Under the pieces are notes generated by a model that did no database searches, was not told the DNA's origin, and was given only the letters and a program-made list of their open reading frames with translations. Position numbers and translations under genes: made by a program. A stretch of DNA of 64,000 nt from UBA8914 sp034002905 (GTDB lineage: Bacteria; Pseudomonadota; Alphaproteobacteria; UBA9219): assembly GCA_034002905.1 (NCBI GenBank), contig JAVEZQ010000002.1, positions 1 through 64,000 of the forward strand. The letters run 5' to 3'. Shown piece after piece: positions 1 to 8,973 of this stretch (position 1 is the first letter of the stretch; every line of letters begins with the position of its first letter).

Positions 1-668
1 TAAGTGAACAAACTAGATTACGAAAACGCATGATATTTCTCCGTTTCGTTAGGGTTTAGATTCAAGATTTGAGCTGTGAGCCCAAGTAGAATTATGGCTA
101 ATGCATCCCGCAGTATGTAGCAAGAGAAATATTACTGTATAGCTTAAACTACTGTATGTATTATGCAATTATTCAAAATAGTATCATGACTCAATTAAGT
201 GATATAACAGGCATAATACAATATAACAGCATGTTATTACTTCTATGTGCAGCGCAACATGTATAAACTATTATAGTATGAATACAGACATATGCATTAT
301 TGGAATAATAATATTTAATCCTAATCTTACTCCAAAGAGTAAAGCGCAGGCTCTCTCATAGTTAATGCTCAGTGCTTAAGCTGATTCAAGACCGATCTTT
401 AGACCCTCGGTGTTTAGGTTTAATCAAAAAAATTATTGTTAATATTCGAAATGATCCTTTAGCTTTCTTCTTTAAGCTAGATAATTACTTCTTTCGAATG
501 GCAGTTAGGTTATCCCGATCCAAGTGCTAAAAAGGGAGATGTTTTTAAAAATTTTGAGAATGACAGTCAAATCGAGAGCAATTCACGCATGGATAAATCG
601 AAAATTGTAGAAATAGTGTCAAAACAGATACACTAGCCTCGCAAAATTACTTATAAATTTTGCAATGT
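1..668. other. AT-rich gene-free stretch
   Basis: No open reading frame of convincing length or composition starts here, and I see no tRNA, terminator hairpin or DnaA box. The stretch is visibly richer in A and T than the genes to its right and ends at the stop codon of rlmE, so it lies downstream of that gene. It contains three GANTC sites (59-63, 188-192, 383-387). It could be decayed sequence, the edge of a mobile region lying to the left, or a control region for a gene outside the window; nothing in it decides between these. Confidence 0.5.
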
Positions 669-1376
669 TTATGTCGTGAGCTTTCCCCTAAACCCTAGCG
701 CAACAAGAAACATTTCAGCCGAATCTGAGCGGCTGGAAGGCGGCTTAGCATGGCGTACTTTCGTAAAGTTCTGCTTGAGTGTCGTAAGAAGCTCCTTCTC
801 GGCGCCACCCTGAAACAGCTTGCAAACAAAGGCGCCATCGGGGGCGAGAACTTCCATTGCAAAATGAGCGGCATTCTCGGCCAAGGCCATAATACGCAAA
901 TGATCCGTGGCCGTGTGACCAATCGTCGAAGGAGCCATATCACTGAGGACAAGGTTCGCCTGCCCGCCCAGCTTGGCTTTAAGCACGTCAGGCGCGTCGT
1001 CGGACAAAAAATCCATATGCAAGATATCGGCCCCTTCGATGGGCTCCATCGGCAGGATGTCGAGCGAGACTAACTTGCCATTCTTGCCGATTTTACGGGC
1101 GACAATCTGCGACCATCCACCCGGCGCAGCCCCCAAATCCACAGCCCTCATGCCGGGTTTGATAATATGGAACTGCTCATCCAGCTCAATGATCTTAAAA
1201 GCGGCACGGGAACGATATCCCTGCTCTTTCGCCGCCGCAACATAGGGGTCATTTAACTGTCTTTTCAGCCACTTAGTGGATGAATTGGACCGTTTCTTGG
1301 CGGTTTTGACACGTACGGCCTCACGCCGCTTTTGCGGTCCCTGCGCCTGCCCTTTTGTACCCTTAGGCTCCTTCAT
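669..1376 (-). CDS. rlmE: 23S rRNA 2'-O-ribose U2552 methyltransferase RlmE (FtsJ)
   Basis: This enzyme methylates the ribose of U2552 in 23S rRNA using S-adenosylmethionine during late assembly of the large subunit. The 235-residue protein has a basic, Lys/Arg-rich N-terminal 35 residues, then the Rossmann methyltransferase fold with the SAM loop VDLGAAPGGWSQ, the SDMAP motif, the VCKLFQG motif and a C-terminal SAEMF motif, which together supply the K-D-K-E catalytic set of the family. The reading frame stays open upstream to 1457, but the ATG at 1376 (MKEPKG) matches the usual family start, and the extra residues are hydrophobic and unconvincing. It is divergent from the tRNA-Gln gene 90 bases away. 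Identification is secure; the start is likely. Confidence 0.95.
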   Translation of the reverse strand: MKEPKGTKGQAQGPQKRREAVRVKTAKKRSNSSTKWLKRQLNDPYVAAAKEQGYRSRAAFKIIELDEQFHIIKPGMRAVDLGAAPGGWSQIVARKIGKNGKLVSLDILPMEPIEGADILHMDFLSDDAPDVLKAKLGGQANLVLSDMAPSTIGHTATDHLRIMALAENAAHFAMEVLAPDGAFVCKLFQGGAEKELLTTLKQNFTKVRHAKPPSSRSDSAEMFLVALGFRGKLTT

Positions 1377-1465
1377 GCTCAATTTCCCATAATATTCGAT
1401 TTTTTTTACGCTACACCCTACACAAATGGAAATCGATATGATAGGAAAACCACTCACAAGGTTGC

Positions 1466-1539
1466 TGGGGGATCGTCTAGCGGTAGGACAGCAGACTCTG
1501 ACTCTGCTTACCTAGGTTCGAATCCTAGTCCCCCAGCCA
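1466..1539 (+). tRNA. tRNA-Gln (anticodon CTG)
   Basis: A full cloverleaf can be read. The acceptor stem pairs TGGGGGA with TCCCCCA. The D arm contains TAGCGGTAGGA. The anticodon stem GCAGA/TCTGC encloses the seven-base loop CTCTGAC, with CTG at positions 34-36. The T arm is CTAGG-TTCGAAT-CCTAG. The discriminator is G and CCA is encoded (1537-1539). The anticodon reads CAG, so this is a glutamine tRNA. The acyltransferase start codon follows 15 bases later on the same strand. Confidence 0.97.
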
Positions 1540-1553
1540 AGTTCTCAAGGATA

Positions 1554-3459
1554 ATGAGTAATCGCCACACACAACAATCGTTCTATAGGCCGGATATTGA
1601 CGGGCTACGCGCGATTGCTGTTATTTTCGTTATCATATTCCACGCGTTTCCGTCCCTAATCCCAGGTGGATTTATCGGTGTCGACATCTTTTTTGTTATC
1701 TCGGGCTTTTTGATATCCGGCCTTCTCTATAAAGAAATTCAAAAGGGAGGCATCTCTCTTCGAGATTTTTACGCACGGCGCATACGACGAATATTTCCTG
1801 CACTCATTTCAGTACTTATCTTTACGCTCATCGTCGGCTGGTTTCTTGAGTTGCCGAAAGATTTGAGCCAAATCGGTAAACACACAATCGCCGCTGCCTT
1901 TTTTGCATCAAACATCGTTCTGTGGCGGGAGGCTGGCTATTTTGATTCTGACTCTCTCCTCAAACCATTGCTACATTTATGGTCACTTGGCATTGAAGAG
2001 CAGTTTTATCTTTTCTTCCCACTGTTTCTTCTCGTACTCGGCAAAACACGAAAAACATTAGCTGGTATACTCGTTCTATTGGTAATTTCGTTTCTGGTGA
2101 ACATTTTATTAGTTCACGAACACCCTAAAGCTGCTTTTTATCTCCCATTCACACGAGTCTGGGAACTTCTTGTCGGATGTGCAATTTCATATATCATTTA
2201 TTATCAGCATGTTATTACCCCCCCCCCGACAATTTCAAGAGGCCTTGTCATTCTTTGGCTTGGTCTTAATCGGAGCATCTGCCTTTCTGCTCAATGAAAA
2301 CATGAATTTTCCAGGATGGGTGGCGCTTGTGCCCACGATAGGCAGCGCCCTTATTCTTTCAGGCAATATGGGAAGTTGGATAAACAAGTACTTTCTGGGA
2401 AATAAGCTGGCTTCTTCTATCGGGCTTATCAGCTATCCTCTATACCTTTGGCACTGGCCAATCCTTGTTTTTCTCAAAGAACTGCGCGTCACCCCGACGA
2501 CGATTGAAAAAGCTCTTGCCTTAGCACTGGCTTTCATTCTTTCGATTGGCACCTACTGGCTGATTGAGAAGCCTATACGATTCAAAAAAGCCGTGCGTAT
2601 TCGCACGCTTGTATTTGCCATGTTCCTTTGTGTTATTGCAGGAGCTGTTACTGTTCGTACAGATGGGCTCACCTCACGTTACATCGGATTTGATGCCATC
2701 GACCTCACTAACTTTGATCAAACAAAATATTGGCCATTTCACAGTTGTTATATGCAAGCCGATATGGGCGACACAGATATTCCGAATAGAGCGGCATGCA
2801 TCAAAGGACAGGGTAATAAGACAATACTCGTTTGGGGTGACTCCTTTGCCGCAGCCTTCTATTCAGGACTTTACCTCCAACCTGATTTGCTAACCATCCG
2901 ACATGTATTGTTAGCTGCAAATTCCTGCCCGCCACTTATGAACTGGGGATCAATTAACAATCAGAACTGTCCAGAGATTAATAAAGGAACATTAAGCTTC
3001 ATTCGGGAACACAAACCTGACATTGTCATTTTACACGCCAATTGGGCTTCCCCAGCGCCGTCAGTCTATCCCTTAGAACAACTCAGGGGGACAATCCGTA
3101 GTCTCAAAGAAGCAGGCATCTCTAAAATCATTCTTGTCGGAATGACGCCGACATACACTTCACCCTTAAGCAAGATTCTTTTGAATGAAACGCGCAAAAA
3201 TAATGTAGTTCCCGAACGCATTAGCATAGGTGTTGAGAGGGAAAAGGCAAAAGAAAATGATATACTACTCTCAACGATTGCGCATGATGAGAAGATCAAT
3301 TTTGTCTCTGCCTTTGATCAAATGTGTGATGCCACTTCTTGCCTTGCAAGAATTGGCAACGCAAAGTGGTCTATAGCCAGTTTCGACGCAGGCCATCTTA
3401 CGCCAACGGCGTCGGCATGGCTTATCAAAAAAATTGAACCATTTGTTTTAGAAAAGTAG
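1554..3459 (+). CDS. OafA-type surface polysaccharide O-acyltransferase with SGNH domain, split by a frameshift at a C10 tract
   Basis: Members of this family acetylate O-antigen, peptidoglycan or other surface glycans. The N-terminal half is the multi-pass acyltransferase-3 membrane domain, with the family signatures FRPDIDGLRAIAV-like (YRPDIDGLRAIAV), FHAF, GGFIGVDIFFVISGFLI, RRIRRIFPAL and LHLWSLGIEEQFY. The C-terminal half is a periplasmic SGNH esterase-like domain with the GDSF block and a C-terminal DAGHLTP block supplying Asp/His. As printed, the frame that starts at 1554 (with AAGG just upstream) runs out at 2297; the rest lies in the next frame to 3459. The break is at a run of ten C (2218-2227). 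With nine C one 634-residue protein of normal family length results. So the gene is either switched off in this copy, or the run was miscounted. A bidirectional terminator follows. Confidence 0.85.
2218..2227 (+). repeat. Homopolymeric C10 tract inside the acyltransferase gene
   Basis: Ten consecutive C residues lie within the membrane-domain part of the acyltransferase, exactly where its two reading frames must join. Loss of one C (or gain of two) restores a single open frame, so slippage here would switch the protein on and off. Runs of this kind are the classic contingency-locus signature in surface glycan genes of host-associated and predatory bacteria. A homopolymer count error in sequencing gives the same picture. 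Confidence 0.8.
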
Positions 3460-3480
3460 AGAGCTGCATTTTAGACTCAT

Positions 3481-3516
3481 AAAAAAGGCGCCCATATAAT
3501 TATGGGCGTCTTTTTT
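3481..3516. terminator. Bidirectional rho-independent terminator
   Basis: A ten-base-pair stem (3487-3496 with 3501-3510, one G-U pair) closes a TAAT loop, with six A before it and six T after it. It sits between the convergent acyltransferase and gcrA genes and can serve both strands. Confidence 0.9.
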
Positions 3517-3536
3517 CGATAACGGATAACAGAAGC

Positions 3537-4106
3537 TTAATTCGGTTTCTTTGTCTGGAAGTTCATGACAACCGAATCCATATTGGCATTGGCGCGGGAT
3601 TTACGGCTTACGGTTTGATAAGCAACACGCGCATGCTCCACACAATAAGGCAAGCCTTCATGCACTTCGCAACCGCAGAAGCGGAAATCAGGCGAGCGAG
3701 GATCGCCGATAGGCCAGCGGCAGTGACGTTCCCCTGCCTTTGTAACAGGAATACCCTCTGAACGCTTGGCCACATCAATCGGCCGCAGCAAGGCATCAAG
3801 CGAACGTGCCTTTGCGCGCGGCGGCAGCGTCGTATCGATAGGTTGTGCAGGTGGAAGCGTGCGTAGCGCATCGTGACGCTTGCTGACTTTCTTGATCGTC
3901 GTCATGACGACACCGCTTGTCTTGGACGGCGGAGTAACGGCACTACGCGGCGCAGAAGCTCCGGCAGAGAGTTTCAAACGATGGGCCTTGCCAATCACGG
4001 CATTGCGTGTAACGCCGCCGCCCAGGCTCTTGGCAATTTCACTGGCGCTATAGCCATTGCCCCACATCTTTTTCAGCGTTTGGATTTGTTGCTCGGTCCA
4101 GGCCAT
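3537..4106 (-). CDS. gcrA: Cell-cycle regulator GcrA
   Basis: GcrA is an alphaproteobacterial transcription factor that binds sigma-70 RNA polymerase and acts at promoters carrying methylated GANTC sites. The 189-residue protein begins with the hallmark helix-turn-helix block MAWTEQQIQTLKKMWGNGYS, ASEIAKSLGG, TRNAVIGKAHRLKL (residues 1-48), followed by a low-complexity Ala/Pro/Ser/Lys linker. A conserved C-terminal region with RHCRWPIGDP, FRFCGCEVHEGLPYCVEHARVAYQ (four Cys) is the sigma-binding part of the family. The upstream region (4107-4492) carries DnaA boxes, GANTC sites and a CtrA-type half-site. In Caulobacter, gcrA is activated by DnaA and repressed by CtrA, so this arrangement fits. 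The partner methyltransferase CcrM is at 59708. Confidence 0.96.
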   Translation of the reverse strand: MAWTEQQIQTLKKMWGNGYSASEIAKSLGGGVTRNAVIGKAHRLKLSAGASAPRSAVTPPSKTSGVVMTTIKKVSKRHDALRTLPPAQPIDTTLPPRAKARSLDALLRPIDVAKRSEGIPVTKAGERHCRWPIGDPRSPDFRFCGCEVHEGLPYCVEHARVAYQTVSRKSRANANMDSVVMNFQTKKPN

Positions 4107-4261
4107 GTGATGCTTGCTCCCTTAGATAAGGTTAAGAATAGCGGTCGGTGGACATGGAATTTTGTTTCGTGCCCAAAATCGCCCTGCTCCCGGTTAGCCA
4201 AACGGTGTTTCTGAAGACACTAGATGTTGTGGCTGACTGAATGAATGGATACCAGATAACC

Positions 4262-4423
4262 GAATCAGATGCTAGAATCATCTGCATAATGTGGATAACA
4301 ATTCATTTGTTTCAAGGCATTAACCATCAACATCCTGATAATAAGCAAATTTTCGACTTACACACATGTGGACAAAGGATAAAAATTGGTAAAGATCCGT
4401 CTATTCTGAGTCGATTATCCACA
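4262..4423. promoter_or_regulatory. Cluster of DnaA boxes, GANTC sites and a CtrA-like half-site (in the 4107-4492 intergenic region)
   Basis: Seen directly: a perfect DnaA box on the minus strand (TGTGGATAA, 4290-4298), a one-mismatch box (TGTGGACAA, 4367-4375) and a perfect box on the plus strand (TTATCCACA, 4415-4423). Three CcrM sites are interleaved (GAATC 4262-4266, GAATC 4275-4279, GAGTC 4408-4412), together with TTAACCAT (4320-4327), the CtrA half-site motif. The cluster lies between the divergent gcrA (start 4106) and an HD-domain gene (start 4493), in sequence that is locally AT-rich. It may control gcrA, the HD gene or both. With three boxes in 134 bases it might also be part of a replication origin, but I see no long AT-rich unwinding element. 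A reading frame open from 4241 crosses it; I treat that as an artefact. Confidence 0.6.
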
Positions 4424-4492
4424 ACTTTTTGGCTATACTGCGGACAGTCAGTGAGCTCAGGACAACTCACACTCAAAGAAAAAGGACAAAAC

Positions 4493-5302
4493 ATGGGTAG
4501 CGCTTATCAAGTGTCTGCCTCGCCACCACCGGAACCCAAATACAAATTGACGGTTGCTCAGAAAGAAGAATTGCTCAGCAACGCCGAGTGCCTGTCTATT
4601 TTAGTTCCCAACGGCGACCACAGCCCACTTCGTATACCGACCATTATAGGAAGCCGTAATTTTATGGCACCCTATCACTATGGCCGTTATCGCAAGACAG
4701 ATGGGACGCTTGAGGAAACTCATGCAATCGAGGCAATGGATTGGGCATGGAACTATGGCGAAATGCAGAAGTACGGCAAAGAAGTTGTTTCCTGCATTCT
4801 CTATCTGCACGATGCCCCCGAAAACAATCCTGGGCTCAGCGCCTCACATATTCTCGATCCAAACTTTCATGGCAACGCAGAAAGTAAGCTGTTTACGATT
4901 AATTTAATCAATCTGTTTACCGACTCCTTTCACCTCAAGCGAAGGCACAACAAGAAAGCACTCCGCTGCGAGCAAGTCGCACGAGCCAATGCAGAACCAA
5001 CAGGGATCCTCGCCCGAGGCCGTGTGTGTGAAAAAACACCGCCACTTCTGCGTGACTATCTCAATGCGCGCAATGGGATGATGCCTATGGGCGACGCCAA
5101 GAAGTACCATAACTATATTGTTCAACGGGTCGGCATGATTGAAGCTCTAGATAACAAAAAGGTTCCCGGCCATTTGAAGGAGTTCTATTTTCATCTAGCT
5201 CAGGCAACGCTCGAGGTCGTTTCTGCCCTTGATCGCGGTGAGAAAATCCCTAGAAGAGGATGTCAACCTTTTGAAATGACGGGTTTTGAGTGCGCCCTGT
5301 AA
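4493..5302 (+). CDS. Divergent HD-domain protein, RelA/SpoT-hydrolase-like
   Basis: The 269-residue protein has the spacing of the metal-binding HD domain seen in (p)ppGpp hydrolases of the SpoT/MESH1 type. It has HYGRYRKTDG (His62), an ETHAIEAM block (His77), then after a helix LYLHDAPEN (His106, Asp107, Glu110), paralleling the HxGxxRKxG, HP and LHDxxEDT blocks of that family. The later K-x-AD-R-x-HN element is not recognisable, so activity on ppGpp is unproven. No synthetase domain is present. The start at 4493 was chosen because AAAGGA precedes it and because the upstream extension to 4241 runs through DnaA and CcrM sites. It is divergent from gcrA and precedes parE by about 100 bases. 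The gene is real; its substrate is an inference. Confidence 0.5.
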   Translation: MGSAYQVSASPPPEPKYKLTVAQKEELLSNAECLSILVPNGDHSPLRIPTIIGSRNFMAPYHYGRYRKTDGTLEETHAIEAMDWAWNYGEMQKYGKEVVSCILYLHDAPENNPGLSASHILDPNFHGNAESKLFTINLINLFTDSFHLKRRHNKKALRCEQVARANAEPTGILARGRVCEKTPPLLRDYLNARNGMMPMGDAKKYHNYIVQRVGMIEALDNKKVPGHLKEFYFHLAQATLEVVSALDRGEKIPRRGCQPFEMTGFECAL

Positions 5303-5404
5303 GGCTAATCTTGCCTTGTCCTTGATTTCAGAACGTTTTAAACTCAGCGCGCCTTGCGAATCAGGGCGTTGTTCCCGTTTTTTGTTTTAGAAGTGTTTGA
5401 GCCA

Positions 5405-7399
5405 ATGTCCGATTTGTTCCCCTCACGCAGCAGTGCCGCCCAAGCCAAAGAAAGCTACAATGCTGACTCGATTGAGGTTCTTGAGGGGTTAGAACCAGTC
5501 AGGCGCCGCCCCGGCATGTATATCGGCGGGACGGATGAAGCTGCCCTGCACCACCTCTTTGCCGAAGTGATCGACAATTCGATGGACGAAGCCGTTGCCG
5601 GTTACGCAAACAAAATTCAAGTCGAGCTGAGCGACAATAACGTCATCACGGTGCGCGATAATGGGCGAGGCATTCCCGTAGACAACCATCCCAAATTTCC
5701 CGGCAAGTCGGCACTGGAAGTCATCCTGACCACACTGCATTCCGGCGGAAAGTTTTCGAATAAAGTCTATCAAACCTCTGGCGGATTGCATGGCGTTGGC
5801 ATCTCGGTCGTGAATGCATTATCCGAGGAAATGACGGTAGAAGTCGCTCGCGACAAACAACTTTATACGCAAACCTACTGTCGTGGTGTTCCGCAAGGGA
5901 AGCTCAAAAAGATGGGCGCCATTAATCGGCGGGGAACCTCTATAACATTCAAACCGGATACAGATATCTTTGGAACAAAGGTACGTTTTAAGCCTGCTAC
6001 ACTTTTCCGCATGGCCCGCTCTAAAGCCTACCTCTTCCGTGGAGTCGAAATATGCTGGCGATGCAATCCCGATCTGATCAAAAGCGACGATCACACACCG
6101 ACAGAAGCAACTCTTCACTTTCCGGGCGGTTTGGCGGATTATCTAACGTCGTCTTTGGATGATCGAGACACCTTAACACCCCAACTTTTCAGCGGCGCAG
6201 CCGACCTCCCCGATAATAAAGGCCGCGTTGAATGGGCCGTCGCATGGCCCGTTGATGGTCAGGGCTCGTGCCACTCCTATTGCAACACCATTCCAACGCC
6301 CCAAGGCGGCACCCATGAATCCGGGTTACGCTCTGCCTTATTACGCGGACTGCGGACACATGGCGAGCTTCTAGGCAATCGACGTGTTACAGCGATTACA
6401 GGCGACGAAGCCTTTAGCGATGCGACGACCCTGATATCACTTTTTATCAAAGATCCGCAGTTTCAGGGCCAAACGAAGGACAAGCTCGCTACGGTTGAGG
6501 CAACACGCCTTGTCGATCAGGTTGTCAAAGACCACTTCGACCACTGGCTTACCGCCGATCCGGTCAGCAGCAAGGCTCTGCTTGACCATCTTATCCTCAA
6601 AGCCGAAGAGCGCGTCCGTGCAACACATGCCAAAGATCTTGCCCGCAAGACGGCGACACGTAGGCTACGCCTTCCGGGTAAGTTGGCTGACTGCTCGCAA
6701 ACAACCGCTGAAAATACCGAAATCTTTCTGGTTGAAGGTGACTCGGCTGGTGGCTCGGCCAAGCAAGCGCGTAATAGAAATACACAAGCCATTCTTCCTC
6801 TGCGTGGCAAAATTCTCAATGTCGCGAGCGCGAGTACAGAAAAACTCAGGAACAATCAGGAAATCTCAGACCTTGGACTTGCCCTTGGTTGTGGGATTGG
6901 CAGTGCGTTCGATCTAAAGAAACTACGCTATGAGCGCGTGATTATCATGACCGACGCTGATGTGGATGGCGCGCACATTGCTTCCCTTCTCATGACCTTC
7001 TTCTATCGTGAAATGTCGGGCCTCATCAATGCTGGTAAACTCTATCTTGCCCAGCCGCCGCTCTATCGTATTTCTCAAGGCGATAAGACAGCTTACGCAC
7101 GAGACGATGCGCATAAAGAAGAACTGCTGGATAGTACCTTTAACGGACGCGGGAAGATCGATATCAGCCGTTTTAAAGGTCTGGGCGAGATGATGCCTGC
7201 CCAGCTTCGCGAGACGACAATGGACCCCGCAACACGTTCTCTTCTGCGCGTTGTCATCACTGAACCGGACTCACCAGACCGCATGGCTGACATCAAAGAG
7301 ACTGAAAATCTTGTTGAAAAACTAATGGGACGCAAGGCTGAAAAGCGTTTCGAGTTTATTCAGGAAAACGCCAAGTTCGTTCAGGAAATCGATATCTAG
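5405..7399 (+). CDS. parE: DNA topoisomerase IV subunit B (ParE)
   Basis: ParE is the ATPase subunit of topoisomerase IV, which unlinks daughter chromosomes together with ParC. The 664-residue protein shows the GHKL ATPase motifs EVIDNSMDEA, DNGRGIP and GGLHGVGISVVNALS in the first 160 residues, a transducer domain, and the TOPRIM motifs VEGDSAGGSAKQ and TDADVDGAHI. It ends in the ParE-type tail with RFKGLGEMMPAQL. Its length, and the AKQAR sequence in the TOPRIM domain, favour ParE over GyrB. The start MSDLFPS at 5405 was preferred to 5354, since the extra 17 residues are hydrophobic and not conserved. A bidirectional terminator follows at 7472. parC is not in the window. Confidence 0.93.
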   Translation: MSDLFPSRSSAAQAKESYNADSIEVLEGLEPVRRRPGMYIGGTDEAALHHLFAEVIDNSMDEAVAGYANKIQVELSDNNVITVRDNGRGIPVDNHPKFPGKSALEVILTTLHSGGKFSNKVYQTSGGLHGVGISVVNALSEEMTVEVARDKQLYTQTYCRGVPQGKLKKMGAINRRGTSITFKPDTDIFGTKVRFKPATLFRMARSKAYLFRGVEICWRCNPDLIKSDDHTPTEATLHFPGGLADYLTSSLDDRDTLTPQLFSGAADLPDNKGRVEWAVAWPVDGQGSCHSYCNTIPTPQGGTHESGLRSALLRGLRTHGELLGNRRVTAITGDEAFSDATTLISLFIKDPQFQGQTKDKLATVEATRLVDQVVKDHFDHWLTADPVSSKALLDHLILKAEERVRATHAKDLARKTATRRLRLPGKLADCSQTTAENTEIFLVEGDSAGGSAKQARNRNTQAILPLRGKILNVASASTEKLRNNQEISDLGLALGCGIGSAFDLKKLRYERVIIMTDADVDGAHIASLLMTFFYREMSGLINAGKLYLAQPPLYRISQGDKTAYARDDAHKEELLDSTFNGRGKIDISRFKGLGEMMPAQLRETTMDPATRSLLRVVITEPDSPDRMADIKETENLVEKLMGRKAEKRFEFIQENAKFVQEIDI

Positions 7400-7471
7400 C
7401 GCGCTGCTACCATTATTCATTCAACGATCTGCAGCATGTCACCATACATATGCGACCTTTTTATGTGCATT

Positions 7472-7502
7472 AAAAAAGGCGCGGTAAAATCCGCGCCTTT
7501 TT
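7472..7502. terminator. Bidirectional rho-independent terminator
   Basis: The stem GGCGCGG (7478-7484) pairs with CCGCGCC (7491-7497) around a TAAAAT loop, with A6 on the left and T5 on the right. It lies between the convergent parE and the gene at 7518, and can serve both strands. Confidence 0.9.
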
Positions 7503-7517
7503 AAAAATTGATTATAC

Positions 7518-8900
7518 TTAGATACTATACTGACTCGTCTTGCCATTTGTACGGATCACGTTCTTGCCTCCATACCCCGGACCATTGCGGTTTGGCGCAC
7601 TATAGTCAGCTGATTTCTGAAGCGCTGACTTATCAATAGCTCCCGAATTAGGTGCTGAAACTTCCTGTTTCGTACCTGATGGGGCGGCCTGCTTAAACAA
7701 TTCCGAAGCACTTTCGTTATCTTTTTGACGTTCGTTATTGCCGGCCTCTTCCCTTGCCTTAACTGCCTTTTGGCGTGCAGCTTCGTTTTTCTCGGCTTGT
7801 CCCGGATGCTGCATACGCCACAACAATGAACTTTCTTCTTTGCGGTGCTTTTCAGCCATTTCCCCACGTACACGTTTCTGCTCGACTTCGAGGTCCTTGA
7901 TCGTCTTTGGAGGTTCCTTCATAGGCATAAACACACCGTTTGGTCCCGTTTGACGTCGCATAAGGTCCTGATGATCACTCCAATGACCAATCCCCTTGAA
8001 ACCAGCAATAATGAGTGCTGCAATTGTAGCAAAACGTCCAACCCATTGCACAATTCTTATGCGCTGGCTCTTAGCTTCAATTCGCGACCAGGCATAGTTG
8101 TCAAGTGTAAATAATTGCTTACGGGGACCATAATTTGCCGAGCTACCCGCCGAATTAGATGGATGAACCGCAAGGTCAGTTGAAGATGACGGTGGAACTG
8201 GCGGAATGTCATAGCCCATAGCAGAAATCTGATTTATAAATAAATGAGCAGGTTTCTTCGTAATTAATGGTGTACCTGACGCTCCTAAATAAATCGGACT
8301 ATCCAACAGGGTAACGTCCATTGAAGATTGCCCCTGCGGGAGGGTAGATAGAACATTCTTAGGACCATCTTTATTTATAATTTGTATCCAATTTTTTATC
8401 AAATCAGGAGCCGGCAACTTACTTTGATCGTCTGGATAGCATGGCAAGTTGTATGCTCTTATTATCAACTCATCTATTGGGCCATAGCCCTTGTTATTTA
8501 CATTTAACCTGTACTTACGATAGATAGTTGGATATTCACCATCCAAAACTAGATCATTTGTAGTAGGATCAATTACAAGTACACCATTTTGATCGCGAAC
8601 ATATTTTTTTGTCTGGACAGCATCTGTTGTACCGATAAACTCTAAACTTATGTCAATTTCTTTTGTACGTATTATGTCTTTTAAACCCTGATAAAAATAT
8701 TTCGGACGAAATAAAGGAGACAAAGGCTTCCCGATTTTTGAACCGAAGAATTTTTGTGAGAGAGTAGATTTAACCTGCTGTTGAGCCTTCTGCTTAACAC
8801 TTGGCGGTCCAAACATCACACGGAGTGAATCTTCAACGACACGACCAATAGCTAAGCCTGCGTTAACACCTTTTTTTAGAAAATTCTTAAAAATGCTCAT
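7518..8900 (-). CDS. Unknown single-span membrane protein, 460 residues
   Basis: I do not recognise a family. The N-terminal 80 residues are basic and may form an amphipathic helix (GVNAGLAIGRVVEDSLRVMF). Residues about 80-270 look like a folded soluble domain. One hydrophobic segment (around GRFATIAALIIAGFKGIG, residues about 285-305) is a likely membrane span. The remainder is strongly charged, Lys/Glu/Gln-rich and probably coiled-coil (about 340-410), with a Ser/Gly/Asn-rich tail. Codon use in the N-terminal two thirds is visibly more A/T-rich than in the neighbouring genes, which hints at transfer or fast evolution. It stands alone, between a bidirectional terminator and lipA, with GAGGAAACC upstream of the ATG as ribosome-binding site. 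Confidence 0.75.
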   Translation of the reverse strand: MSIFKNFLKKGVNAGLAIGRVVEDSLRVMFGPPSVKQKAQQQVKSTLSQKFFGSKIGKPLSPLFRPKYFYQGLKDIIRTKEIDISLEFIGTTDAVQTKKYVRDQNGVLVIDPTTNDLVLDGEYPTIYRKYRLNVNNKGYGPIDELIIRAYNLPCYPDDQSKLPAPDLIKNWIQIINKDGPKNVLSTLPQGQSSMDVTLLDSPIYLGASGTPLITKKPAHLFINQISAMGYDIPPVPPSSSTDLAVHPSNSAGSSANYGPRKQLFTLDNYAWSRIEAKSQRIRIVQWVGRFATIAALIIAGFKGIGHWSDHQDLMRRQTGPNGVFMPMKEPPKTIKDLEVEQKRVRGEMAEKHRKEESSLLWRMQHPGQAEKNEAARQKAVKAREEAGNNERQKDNESASELFKQAAPSGTKQEVSAPNSGAIDKSALQKSADYSAPNRNGPGYGGKNVIRTNGKTSQYSI

Positions 8901-8973
8901 GGTTTCCTCGAATGACTAAACAATGCGATATGATACCACGATGCTGGTTACCAAGACAATTACTTGCAATTTA

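Noticed and set aside
1332..1553. In-frame extension of the acyltransferase upstream of 1554
   Set aside because: It runs through the tRNA-Gln gene and the rlmE start region; the ATG at 1554 has a ribosome-binding site and begins the conserved sequence soon after.
4241..4492. N-terminal extension of the HD-domain gene
   Set aside because: It would place coding sequence across three DnaA boxes and CcrM sites, has unlikely composition, and a better start with AAAGGA lies at 4493.
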